From: UBA11612 sp963976395
Lineage (GTDB): Bacteria > Pseudomonadota > Alphaproteobacteria > Rhodospirillales > Rhodospirillaceae
Reading direction: 5' to 3'
NCBI GenBank assembly: GCA_963976395.1
Contig: CAXBLG010000018.1
Location: forward strand, 1-51,636
DNA length: 51,636 nucleotides
The notes beneath the pieces are model-generated. The model was not told where the DNA came from. It searched no databases and saw only the letters and a list, made by a program, of their open reading frames with translations. This document shows positions 18,300-26,623 of the stretch, in pieces. Within the stretch, counting starts at the first letter, position 1. Each line of letters opens with the position of its first letter. The position numbers were made by a program, and so were the translations under genes.

Positions 18300-19286
18300 T
18301 TATCGCTTGATCGTAACTTCGCGAGATCCAGCCTCTACCTTAAGGCCAAAACTGGACCCAACCGCGTTGGCGAAATCTTCAGGGTTATGCACCGAGAACA
18401 TGCCTGTAACCAACAGTGCGGCCACGGACGGATCATCAATCACAATTCGCACATCACTATAACGTCCGAACTCGGAGGCTGCGTCTCTTAGACTTGTATT
18501 ATCGAGCGAAATCATACCTTCTCGCCATATCAGAGCTTGATCAATCTCATCCGCAGCTATCGCCTCTCCGTTCAGCGATATCTCTCCGCTTGCGTCAATA
18601 CCCGAAACTACTTTTGTATTCTCGGGCACACGAATTGATTGTCTCTGACCCGCCGCCGAACATGAAACGTCCACCACTCCATGACGAACTAGAACATGGG
18701 ACAACTTTCTATCCACAGCGCGAACCAGAAAACTCGTTCCTATAGCGTGCACTTCTGTAGCATCTGCCATCACAATAAAGGGACGATTCGCATCCTTTGC
18801 GACGTCAAAAAAGACCTCACCCTCTACAAGGCGAATATTTCGGTGGTCTTGCGAATAACTCACTTCTACGCTTGAAGCCGTGTTTAACGTGACAACAGAA
18901 CCATCCGACAAAACAATTGTGCGCAGTTCTCCCACTTTAGTCTCATATCTCACGGTCCTAAAGTTAAACCCCAAACCAACCGCAATCGCTATTGAGGCGG
19001 CGGCAGCGCCGCCTAGAAAGGCCCGCCGGCGAGAGCTTTGACTCGAAAATAGCTGAGACTTACGCACAAAAGATTCAGGGTTGAAATCCGGGCCCAATGC
19101 GGCAGCTCGGTCGTAGTGCAGAAAAATAGCGCACGCGCGATAGTAAGCACCGCGATGCCGCGCATCAGCCGCCATCCAGGCGTCAAAAGACTGTGTTGCG
19201 TCGCCCGAAAGGGCGCCACTATCCTGACGCACCACCCATTGCGCAGCCTCTTGGTCTATTTTTTTACTCTGTTTGCCGCGCGTCAT
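18300..19286 (-). CDS. FecR-family anti-sigma/sigma regulator
   Basis: A 328-residue inner-membrane regulator that would relay the state of an outer-membrane receptor to an ECF sigma factor. It has an N-terminal DUF4880-type cytoplasmic helix domain (AAQWVVRQDSG...FDAWMAADARHRGAYYRA, residues about 12-55). A single hydrophobic segment follows (about 88-106), then the FecR periplasmic domain (TKVGELRTIVLSDGSVVTLNTASSVEV, about 115-210). The C-terminal STN-like module contains LRDAASEFGRYSDVRIVIDDPSVA. SD GGAGA lies before the ATG, 23 bases after the sigma factor stop, so the two form an operon. Confidence 0.93.
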   Translation of the reverse strand: MTRGKQSKKIDQEAAQWVVRQDSGALSGDATQSFDAWMAADARHRGAYYRACAIFLHYDRAAALGPDFNPESFVRKSQLFSSQSSRRRAFLGGAAAASIAIAVGLGFNFRTVRYETKVGELRTIVLSDGSVVTLNTASSVEVSYSQDHRNIRLVEGEVFFDVAKDANRPFIVMADATEVHAIGTSFLVRAVDRKLSHVLVRHGVVDVSCSAAGQRQSIRVPENTKVVSGIDASGEISLNGEAIAADEIDQALIWREGMISLDNTSLRDAASEFGRYSDVRIVIDDPSVAALLVTGMFSVHNPEDFANAVGSSFGLKVEAGSREVTIKR

Positions 19287-19309
19287 CGTCTTACTTGGTC
19301 TCCACAGTA

Positions 19310-19951
19310 TTATTTCTTTGGCTTGCCAATGGTCTGAAAAGTCGCCGTTTTCTCGCCTTTAGACGCATATCGAAAGATCTGGCCAAAGATTGACTGGCCT
19401 CTATTTGGTCTAGATGCACGGGATGGCTCTTTTCCGGCATAAGAAAACCGGTCCATCAACAATCGTAACGCCTTTGTCATGTGTTTTTCGACGGTATGCT
19501 CGGAAATACCCAGTCGCTGAGAAATGTCGCGTTGCGACAAGCCGTCCACTCGACGGAGGACAAATACCTCGCGGCACCTGGTAGGTAAAGCCGCAATCAT
19601 CTCGGCCACATTAAGCAATTCCTCACGGTCGGAGGCTTGTCGTTCGGGGGACGGGACATCCATCACAACGCCCATAGCATCCAGATCTGGATGAGTACTG
19701 ATGGATACAATACGACCGCGGCGCAAGTGACCCAGGATTATCGATTGCGCAACTTCAAATGCATAGGCTTTGGGGTTTCTAATACCTTCTACCGACTCCC
19801 GATCGGCCAGAATGGCATAAGTTTCCTGCACAACATCGTCCACATCCAGGCCGCCCCTTGGTTTGCGGTGCAGCCATGCACGGAGCGCACCTTCATGAGG
19901 CAGAATATGCTTGGAGAGCCAAGCCGCTCTATTTTCTCTATCGTGGCCCAT
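19310..19951 (-). CDS. ECF RNA polymerase sigma factor, FecI-like
   Basis: A 213-residue sigma-70 family ECF factor. Region 2 spans about residues 14-80 (LRAWLHRKP...DVDDVVQETYAIL...NPKAYAFEVAQSIILGHLRR). Region 4 spans about 112-170 (LPTRCREVFVLRRVDGLSQRDISQRLGISEHTVEKHM). It is followed by FecR and preceded by an STN-domain TonB receptor, the usual three-component cell-surface signalling set. It would direct transcription of a receptor and linked genes, probably including those downstream. No strong SD sequence is seen at the ATG. The last 30 residues are a basic tail beyond region 4. Confidence 0.93.
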   Translation of the reverse strand: MGHDRENRAAWLSKHILPHEGALRAWLHRKPRGGLDVDDVVQETYAILADRESVEGIRNPKAYAFEVAQSIILGHLRRGRIVSISTHPDLDAMGVVMDVPSPERQASDREELLNVAEMIAALPTRCREVFVLRRVDGLSQRDISQRLGISEHTVEKHMTKALRLLMDRFSYAGKEPSRASRPNRGQSIFGQIFRYASKGEKTATFQTIGKPKK

Positions 19952-20067
19952 GCACTATATGACACTAAAATATGAGACTGCGGCAAGCGCCGCCATTTCA
20001 GAGATTTATGGGAACAAGACTAAGCTCCTTACGCACAGGCAATTGCCTTCAAATCAGATTGTGATCT

Positions 20068-23000
20068 CTACATCTCAAACCTGACGCCTCCACGAAAAGT
20101 TCGTCCGACCGTATCATAGAGGAACGGATTTGCGCCGTTTTGCAAAAAGCTGAGCGAATTTTCACCAGCCACCACCGCTGGAGAGCGATTCAAAGCATTG
20201 TCGACTTTAAAAAACAGTTCCGCTTTACGGGCGCTATCGAAGCCGAGCAAATGATACCTGAAAGTTAGATCAGCATAAAACGCTCCTGCGACTTGGTTAT
20301 TATCTATGGTCCTCGCTTCTGTAGAAGAGGTCGGACAATTCGTTGCGCACTGAATGTACGACGTATCCAACACTCCGCCGCTTAATCCTCTACCAACTAG
20401 AGTAAGAGAGACTGGATCTCTCACATATGAAACGGCCCCCACATACCGCCATTTCGCAATAGAACCCGAATTATCACCGGCCGTTTCCGTTACCGTTACT
20501 CCGTCATCAATTGTTCGGGTTATAGTATGGTTGGCCAAAACTCTGAACAACAAGTCCCCCTTCCAGTTGCGCGCGATATCCGAGAGGTTAAGCTGATAAC
20601 TTGCCTCTAAATCAAAACCTCGCGCACGCTCCTTGAGCAGATTAAGCGGTTTAACAGTTACTGAACTAATTGATCCGGTCTGATCTCTTTCGATCGCCCC
20701 ACACAAGGTCAAATCACCCGCGAAACAACGATCAACAATCGGCTGTTGATTAATCACAGCAATCGCATCTTTGATTTCAATATCATAGTAGTCGACAGAT
20801 AAAGCGAGTTCTCTTGCCCACGATGGCTGATAAACTACGCCGACACCTAATGTGTCCGACTTTTCCGGCTTTAGAGCCGTATTCCCAATCAAAGGACGCA
20901 AGATAACAACCGTTTCGTTGTTGCGCTCAGGATCGACGACACTCTGCGTATTAACCTGACCTGCTAAGAACAGTTCGTTTAAATTTGGAGCCCTAATGTC
21001 TCGGGACCGAGTTGCACGAAATTTTACTTCTGAACTTGGCGCGTACACCGCACCTACTTTCCACGTTGCAACAGTGCCTGCAGCACTATAGTCCGTAAGC
21101 CGAACAGCGCTGCTTAAGTCCAACGCGCCTAAAGTATCTGCATCGTTAGCAAGAGGGATGACTGTTTCGAGGAAGCCTTCCGTGACATCGTACGATCCAT
21201 TTGTTGCCTTAAAGTTCGCAGCAAAAAATCCGTTCGCCTCAGCAATAGGATTAGCGACAGATGTCACGCCTTCACGACGGTATTCAGCTCCTAAGACCAC
21301 AGAAACTGGACCTGCCCAGGTCCCAAAGGGTTCGCCGCGAACGGAACCTGCGACGACATCTTGCGTCAGCCTCTGATTGAGGCGAGAGACACCCATCACG
21401 TAGTCAATAGCCTCTTGCGAGACCACACCAGTACCAATGACATTATAGGGAACACAATCGCGCTCAGAGTTTGTCAGTGCCACGCGACATACAATGTCGC
21501 CGCTGGGCCCGACAACAGAATCGATCGCATTGTGATAATTGTCTCTGATGTAGGCAAAGACCTTATTGTATACTTTTGCGATTCCTTTCTGGGCATAAGC
21601 ATCCCAGTTCCAGTGGGTATCAAACGTATTGAATGAGCCACTACCGCCGAATGTATATCTCGTGACGCTACGACGTGACCTTGTGGTGATGTTGTCTAAG
21701 TCTTGGTTTGTGCTTCCTCCCTCAAAGGACGAAAGATCCAAATCTTCCATGAGCCCCCTTATCTCGGCGGGTAAGAATGCATTGTCCCGTTGTATCGTGA
21801 TATCTCCTAAATTGAAGTGCTTCGCTGTCGTAGTTTCAGTTGTGGAAAACGCATAGCCATACTCTGCAAATACTTTGAAACTATCTGCAATATCAAAATC
21901 AGATCTCGCGAAGACGCTCTGGCGCACCACGCGAGCGTCAAGGTCAGTTGCCATAGTAATATCGTTAGGCTCCCCACCCACCATAAGGGGATCGGAAACG
22001 ATGGCTCCATACTGAAACTGACGCACTACGCCGCCATGCCCAAACACAGTGCCTCTTAAAGGACCTGATGTAATGAGAAGGCCGGGCGCGGCGGTACTTA
22101 TGTTGACATTGGGCCGAACAATAAACTGTGGCTGCCCGTTACCGGGAGCGTAACCAGGATTATTCAGACTCTTCCATCCGCGATACCAGGGCCGCGGATT
22201 CCCGCTTATCCCGTCAACATGGCTATGTTCGCCGCTTAGGAAAACCTGCCCGCGACCGCTCGCAAAGTCTGTACCTCCGGTTAGAGAAATTTTGTATTGC
22301 TGGTCATCGCCATAGGTGGTCACACCGCCTAGCGCCTCCCCTTTCACTCCTTTGAAATCTTTATCGAGGACAAAATTGGCAACACCGGCGACCGCATCAG
22401 ACCCATAAACAGCCGAAGCTCCACCGGTCACAATGTCCACGCGCTCAATGAGAGCATTCGGAAGTTGATTAATATCTACAACTCCGCTCAACGTCTGAGG
22501 TGCAACCCGCCGGCCATTCAGCAACACCAATGTTCGGTTGGCGCCCAGCCCCCTGAGGTTCAGCGCATTCGTTCCAGCCTGACCTCCACTGGCGCCCAAG
22601 TTGCCGGTACGCGGGGTCGAGCTGCCCGCCAGCGGTGGCATAATATTTACAACATCAGCCGTGTTTATGGGCGCTGCATTGTCTATTGTTTCCAAGGACA
22701 GCACTGTCGTCGTCGTTGGGGCCTCATAGCCATTTCGAACAATTCGAGTGCCGCTAACGATGATACTTCCGATTAATCTCTCGTTTTGAATACGACCGGC
22801 TTTACCGACTGAACGCTGCTGCGAACGGCCACGAAACAGAGCTTCGGGATTGTCCGAGTAGGTCTCGGTTTGCACACTCTCGGCCACTTGCGGTCGAAGC
22901 AATATGACCTTGCCTTCAAATGACGCAATCTCAAGCCCCGAACCCGTCAGTAACTTTTCAAGCGCCGCCAGAACCTCCATCTCTTCTTTAATTTTCGGGA

Positions 23001-23247
23001 CTTTTATCCCTTTCAACCTTTCTGATGGGACTACGATTTGCACACCCGCCTGTTTCGCAAACTTCAGTAAAACTTCCGTAGCGTCTCCAGCTTCAAGGTC
23101 GAATTGTAACTCTTGGGATTTTACAGGCGGAGTATTGCTTAAACTGAGCACAAGAACGCCAAGGCATAGCCCAGCCTTCAAGGCCAAGTTACGTGATAAA
23201 CCGCAAGAAAATGATAGCCGCTTGAATCTCAAAGCGCGCCCCCTCAC
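20068..23247 (-). CDS. STN-domain TonB-dependent receptor (signalling transducer)
   Basis: A 1059-residue outer-membrane receptor. After the signal peptide (to about residue 45, PPVKSQ) an STN domain is present (LQFDLEAGDATEVLLKFAKQAGVQIV...LLTGSGLEIASFEGKVILLRP, residues about 48-120). In TonB transducers this domain contacts FecR in the periplasm. The plug (TRIVRNGYEAPTTTTVLSLE, RTLVLLNGRRVAPQ, RVDIVTGGASAVYGSDAVAGVANF) and barrel follow, ending in FRGGVRFEM. Located just upstream of the ECF sigma and FecR genes, it is the probable sensor of that pair. The upstream intergenic space is cut to 61 bases by an IS6 element, which may have displaced its native promoter. Confidence 0.94.
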   Translation of the reverse strand: MRGRALRFKRLSFSCGLSRNLALKAGLCLGVLVLSLSNTPPVKSQELQFDLEAGDATEVLLKFAKQAGVQIVVPSERLKGIKVPKIKEEMEVLAALEKLLTGSGLEIASFEGKVILLRPQVAESVQTETYSDNPEALFRGRSQQRSVGKAGRIQNERLIGSIIVSGTRIVRNGYEAPTTTTVLSLETIDNAAPINTADVVNIMPPLAGSSTPRTGNLGASGGQAGTNALNLRGLGANRTLVLLNGRRVAPQTLSGVVDINQLPNALIERVDIVTGGASAVYGSDAVAGVANFVLDKDFKGVKGEALGGVTTYGDDQQYKISLTGGTDFASGRGQVFLSGEHSHVDGISGNPRPWYRGWKSLNNPGYAPGNGQPQFIVRPNVNISTAAPGLLITSGPLRGTVFGHGGVVRQFQYGAIVSDPLMVGGEPNDITMATDLDARVVRQSVFARSDFDIADSFKVFAEYGYAFSTTETTTAKHFNLGDITIQRDNAFLPAEIRGLMEDLDLSSFEGGSTNQDLDNITTRSRRSVTRYTFGGSGSFNTFDTHWNWDAYAQKGIAKVYNKVFAYIRDNYHNAIDSVVGPSGDIVCRVALTNSERDCVPYNVIGTGVVSQEAIDYVMGVSRLNQRLTQDVVAGSVRGEPFGTWAGPVSVVLGAEYRREGVTSVANPIAEANGFFAANFKATNGSYDVTEGFLETVIPLANDADTLGALDLSSAVRLTDYSAAGTVATWKVGAVYAPSSEVKFRATRSRDIRAPNLNELFLAGQVNTQSVVDPERNNETVVILRPLIGNTALKPEKSDTLGVGVVYQPSWARELALSVDYYDIEIKDAIAVINQQPIVDRCFAGDLTLCGAIERDQTGSISSVTVKPLNLLKERARGFDLEASYQLNLSDIARNWKGDLLFRVLANHTITRTIDDGVTVTETAGDNSGSIAKWRYVGAVSYVRDPVSLTLVGRGLSGGVLDTSYIQCATNCPTSSTEARTIDNNQVAGAFYADLTFRYHLLGFDSARKAELFFKVDNALNRSPAVVAGENSLSFLQNGANPFLYDTVGRTFRGGVRFEM

Positions 23248-23308
23248 ACCACCCTACCCTTATGATGGCTTCGGACCACACCTAGTTACAAGATAGAATG
23301 TTCCAAAC

Positions 23309-24117
23309 GGCATTGTCAGAGGAAAGTCGACGGGTTTGCAAAGACTATGATGTCGCGACACTTAGGCTGCAAGTCGCTGCCACTCAGCCAACGCGGCTGA
23401 GCGATGGGACTTGAAAACTTGGCGGCTGTTGAGATGGCGATCTTGATTGAAGTGGTTATGGACTGAAGCGTGGATCGAAGCGAATTTCTGAAGCGATTTA
23501 GAACTCCTGAATCTCGCCATCGCTCGCTCTCGCCGTCGGAACGGCTGGTGCGAGTTTTCGGCCCGATTGTTGAGCCACATCCCCGTTTCCTGACGGGCTT
23601 CGTTACCGATCTCTCTCATCGCCGCTCGATATGAACGAAGCCTGTCCGTCACAACGATTTCTGGTCGGCCATATCGTTTCATTGCTTTCTTCAAAAACGT
23701 AAGGGCCGCCTCACTATTTCGTCTCTTAGTAACGAACACCTCAAGCACCTCGCCTTCGTGGTCGACGGCACGCCAGAGGTAGCGCACTTTGCCATTGATC
23801 CGCACGAAAACTTCGTCCAGGTGCCAGCGCCATTGCAGCGTCCCCCGCATCCGCGCCGAACGCTTCTTCCTGATTTCAGCTGCGAACGTAGGGCCGAACC
23901 GGTTCCACCAAGCCCGCACTGTCTCGTGGCAGATATCAATCCCTCGTTCATGAAGCAGGTCTTCGACCTGCCGTAACGAGAGCGGAAATCGCACATACAT
24001 CATCACAGCCAAGCGGATAATCTCTGGCGAAGTCTTGAAATAGCGGAAGGGGTTTTTCATCCGAGGAAGCTATGAGACGTTCTTCACCGACTCAAGCCCG
24101 TTTCCTCTGACAATGCC
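23309..24117 (-). mobile_element. IS6-family insertion sequence, complete, 809 bp
   Basis: Perfect 17-bp terminal inverted repeats (GGCATTGTCAGAGGAAA at 23309-23325 and its complement at 24101-24117) enclose one transposase gene. The 8-bp flanks (TTCCAAAC left, GTTCGAAG right) are not duplicates. That is expected if the element arrived by cointegrate formation followed by deletion or recombination between copies. It separates the TonB cluster from a pirin gene whose 5' end it removed. Confidence 0.92.
23362..24060 (-). CDS. IS6-family transposase
   Basis: A 232-residue DDE transposase of the IS26/IS6 type, which moves by replicative cointegrate formation. The N-terminal HTH region (SLRQVEDLLHERGIDICHETVRAWWNRFGP) precedes the catalytic core. 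The first Asp is at WHLDEVFV (Asp82), the second at VVTDRLRSY (Asp139) and the Glu at NNRAENSHQP (Glu168). Length is normal for the family and the frame is intact, so it is probably active or recently active. Confidence 0.95.
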   Translation of the reverse strand: MKNPFRYFKTSPEIIRLAVMMYVRFPLSLRQVEDLLHERGIDICHETVRAWWNRFGPTFAAEIRKKRSARMRGTLQWRWHLDEVFVRINGKVRYLWRAVDHEGEVLEVFVTKRRNSEAALTFLKKAMKRYGRPEIVVTDRLRSYRAAMREIGNEARQETGMWLNNRAENSHQPFRRRERAMARFRSSKSLQKFASIHASVHNHFNQDRHLNSRQVFKSHRSAALAEWQRLAA

Positions 24118-24895
24118 GTTCGAAGCGCTCAGTTTCATCCATCGCCAGCTTGACGGATTAATGGACCCGCTGATCATGGTCGATCACTTCACCATGACCG
24201 AGCCGACTTTCGGGCCCCATGCCCATGCCGGAATTTCGGCAGTGAGCGTACTCTTCGAGGACAGTACTGGCAGCTTCCGCAACAAGGATTCGTTGGGCAA
24301 CGACCTAGAACTAGCCCCGGGCGATCTCTACTGGCTAAAGGCCGCACGCGGCGCTCTACATGATGAAGCGCCCACGCCCGGTTCGCGCACCCACGCCCTA
24401 CAGATCTTTATCAACCTGCCGGCAGCACAGAAGCTGGAGGCGCCCAGTGCGCTGCATGTTGCCGCAGCAGAGATGCCGGTGATCGAAGGCCCGGGCCATC
24501 GGGTTCGTGTAATGACGGGCAAAAGCAATGGCGTCGGCGGCGCCACACCGCCCGCCCTGCCCTTCACCATCCTCGACATCGCCCTTGAGGCCAACGGAAC
24601 GTTTACCCATCGCGTCGATCTCGGAACCGCCACCTGGCTGCACGTCATCCGCGGCGAAATCGAAGTTGAACTCGACGGTACACGCCACCAGCTCAGCAGT
24701 GACGTAGCGCTGGCTACCCTCGGCGCCCACGAGATTCGCCTGCTAAGCGATGAAGGCGAACAAGCCGTGCTTCTCGGCGGCGCGCCCTTGCGCGAACCTT
24801 TCGTGCAAAAGGGCCCTTTCGCGATGAGCGACGCCGACCAACTGGCGGCGGTGGTAGCTGCCTATGAAGCTGGTGAACTCGGCGCAATCGACTGA
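24113..24895 (+). CDS. Pirin family protein, 5' end replaced by IS6 terminus
   Basis: A 260-residue bicupin of the pirin family (quercetin dioxygenase-like). The N-terminal cupin contains LIMVDHFTMTEPTFGPHAHAGISAVSVLFE with the iron-binding His pair (HAHAG). The C-terminal cupin begins near residue 150 (PFTILDIALEANGTFTHRVDLG). Normal pirins have about 10-25 residues before the FEALSFIHRQLDG segment; here the reading frame opens with an ATG that lies inside the right inverted repeat of the IS6 element. The native start and promoter are therefore lost and expression may depend on the IS. Function after truncation is uncertain. Confidence 0.85.
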   Translation: MPFEALSFIHRQLDGLMDPLIMVDHFTMTEPTFGPHAHAGISAVSVLFEDSTGSFRNKDSLGNDLELAPGDLYWLKAARGALHDEAPTPGSRTHALQIFINLPAAQKLEAPSALHVAAAEMPVIEGPGHRVRVMTGKSNGVGGATPPALPFTILDIALEANGTFTHRVDLGTATWLHVIRGEIEVELDGTRHQLSSDVALATLGAHEIRLLSDEGEQAVLLGGAPLREPFVQKGPFAMSDADQLAAVVAAYEAGELGAID

Positions 24896-24919
24896 GCCGC
24901 CGCGACCGTTCCTGATGCC

Positions 24920-25240
24920 TTGCTTAGTTTTGCAGGCAAATGCGAAGGCAGAATTTACGAAGTGCTTCGGGGTCATGGCGTTTCGAGAACGATAGGCCTC
25001 AGAATCAGTAATTTTCTGACAATCAGAACTGTTATCGCGCCGACGGATCTCATCATTACGGTTCCAGAGCGGCTTGCCAAACACGTGATGACCAAATATC
25101 TAAAGCTCGTGCCTCTGCCAAAAGAATTAAGAACACCCTCGTTTACAGTCTCCCGAATCAGGCACGAACGTTTTTCCCAGGACCCAGCCCACCAGTGGCT
25201 TAGACGACTGATTAAGTCGGCGTGTAAGCGGAGACAGTAA
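24920..25240 (+). pseudogene. LysR-type regulator, C-terminal remnant
   Basis: About 105 codons in the pirin frame, beyond the pirin stop, encode the end of a LysR substrate-binding domain. RISNFLTIRTVIAPTDLI, ITVPERLAKH, LVPLPKELRTPSFTVSRIRHERFSQDPAHQWLRRLI is the usual C-terminal pattern of these regulators. The HTH and the first half of the effector domain are missing. It is best read as a decayed gene rather than a functional short protein. Confidence 0.75.
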
Positions 25241-25280
25241 TTTCGCATTTTACTATACCTACTTGTCATGCGATCGGGTT

Positions 25281-25454
25281 TCATGCGCTTGGCTTGAGAT
25301 CGTCGATAGCGCTCTGTAGTAGAAGCAATGCTTCATTGCAGTTCTCTCCTGAAAAATCATTGTATTTTCCATCGCCGGAGCTAGGACAAAATTCCAAAAC
25401 ATATGCTTCTAGATCATCTCTGATTTGAGACAGTTGCTTGATCTGTTTATTCAT
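25281..25454 (-). CDS. Small hypothetical protein, 57 aa
   Basis: An intact 58-codon frame begins MNKQIKQLSQIRDDLEAYVLEF and ends AIDDLKPSA. AGGATAGGAAA lies shortly before the ATG, a plausible ribosome binding site. The composition is acidic and helical, with two cysteines (FCPSSG and ENCNEA) and no membrane segment. I do not recognise a family. It is flanked by the LysR remnant and the EamA gene. The remaining space, 25455-25592, shows nothing else I can name. Confidence 0.5.
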   Translation of the reverse strand: MNKQIKQLSQIRDDLEAYVLEFCPSSGDGKYNDFSGENCNEALLLLQSAIDDLKPSA

Positions 25455-25592
25455 GATTTCCTATCCTTTCGGAATTTGATCAATTTCGAAGTCCAACCCT
25501 AAAAGTATGGTCTGAGGAAAGCCAACTAGCTCGCGAAGAACATATGATTGGTAATCCATAATGAATCGATTGGCTGCGTCACCATTCTACCC

Positions 25593-26474
25593 TTACCCCA
25601 AGCGCGGTCGCTGCGTGCGTTGTGCGAGTACTATGGCAACTCCACCCAACGTCGCTAAAGATGCGACGATCAGGCGCAGAGAAATCGGTTCGGAAAGAAG
25701 TACAACGCCACCGAAGGCAGCGATCACTGGAGCGGATAGCTGAACTGTTGCAGCACGCGTTGCGGTGAGGCCGCGCAATGCGGAATACCAAATCGCATAA
25801 CCAACGGCCGACGCGAGTGCCCCGGAGACGATCGCCAGGGCAATACCGCTCATTGAGAGCTTGATGTCGTTTTGAAACAGCAGGCTGCTAGCAATGGCTA
25901 GCGGTACCGAATAGATAAAATTGCTAGCGGTCACTACTAGGGGATCATTGACACCTCTGCCCAGCAACGAATAGCCGCCCCAAGCGACCCCTGCGATGGC
26001 CATCAATACCGCTCCTAAAGGATCCGGTGCGGTGACTCCTGGAGACACCAAATAAATTAGTCCCAGGATCGCTATAACGAGACCGCTCCACGACGAAAAC
26101 GGGAAATACTCACCATTACGTAATGCGACGACAAACATCGTGAGTTGAACGGCGCCGAAAAGAATTAGCGCACCAGTACCCGCACTGAGCGAAAGATAGG
26201 CGAAAGAAAAAAAGATCATATACATGAAAAGGCTCAAGACAGCCCGCCAGTCGACCGGCACGTGTATGCCTGTTCGCCATTGTGGCAGCGCCAGCATCAA
26301 CAGGGCCAGCGCCCCGGAAACAACACGGATAGTCGTAAAGCTGGCTGCGTCAATAAGCTGAGTCCCTAGTGCGAGGCGGCACAATAGTGAATTTGCTGCA
26401 AATGCGAGCATTGCGGTGACCGTCAGTAATACCGTTGTCGCGGTGCTCGGTCTTGCTGATACGTGAGTCGTCAC
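25593..26474 (-). CDS. EamA/DMT-superfamily transporter
   Basis: A ten-helix inner-membrane transporter of the drug/metabolite family, made of two EamA repeats (about residues 15-140 and 155-280). It is hydrophobic along its length, with family features such as FSFAYLSLSAGTGALILFGAVQLTMF and SALRGLTATRAATVQLSAPVIAAFGGVVLLSEPIS, the typical last-helix pair. It probably exports or imports a small metabolite; the substrate cannot be read. The start is uncertain: a GTG at 26474 puts TM1 near the N-terminus, while the frame is open to a GTG at 26558, which would add 28 polar residues. Confidence 0.85.
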   Translation of the reverse strand: MTTHVSARPSTATTVLLTVTAMLAFAANSLLCRLALGTQLIDAASFTTIRVVSGALALLMLALPQWRTGIHVPVDWRAVLSLFMYMIFFSFAYLSLSAGTGALILFGAVQLTMFVVALRNGEYFPFSSWSGLVIAILGLIYLVSPGVTAPDPLGAVLMAIAGVAWGGYSLLGRGVNDPLVVTASNFIYSVPLAIASSLLFQNDIKLSMSGIALAIVSGALASAVGYAIWYSALRGLTATRAATVQLSAPVIAAFGGVVLLSEPISLRLIVASLATLGGVAIVLAQRTQRPRLG

Positions 26475-26623
26475 TTTTGATCCGTCTGCATGGTAAAGCC
26501 TCCACCCATTCGCCAAAAGCCCCACCTCTGGTGGTATCAAAACCGGATTTAGGAACACCCATCTGAAAACGCTCTGGTCGCCCTACTCCGACAGACATCG
26601 AACGATAAGAGCATGTCGGCTTC

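Noticed and set aside
26350..26598. 82-codon frame upstream of the EamA transporter
   Set aside because: It overlaps the transporter start in another frame; no domain and no good ribosome site.
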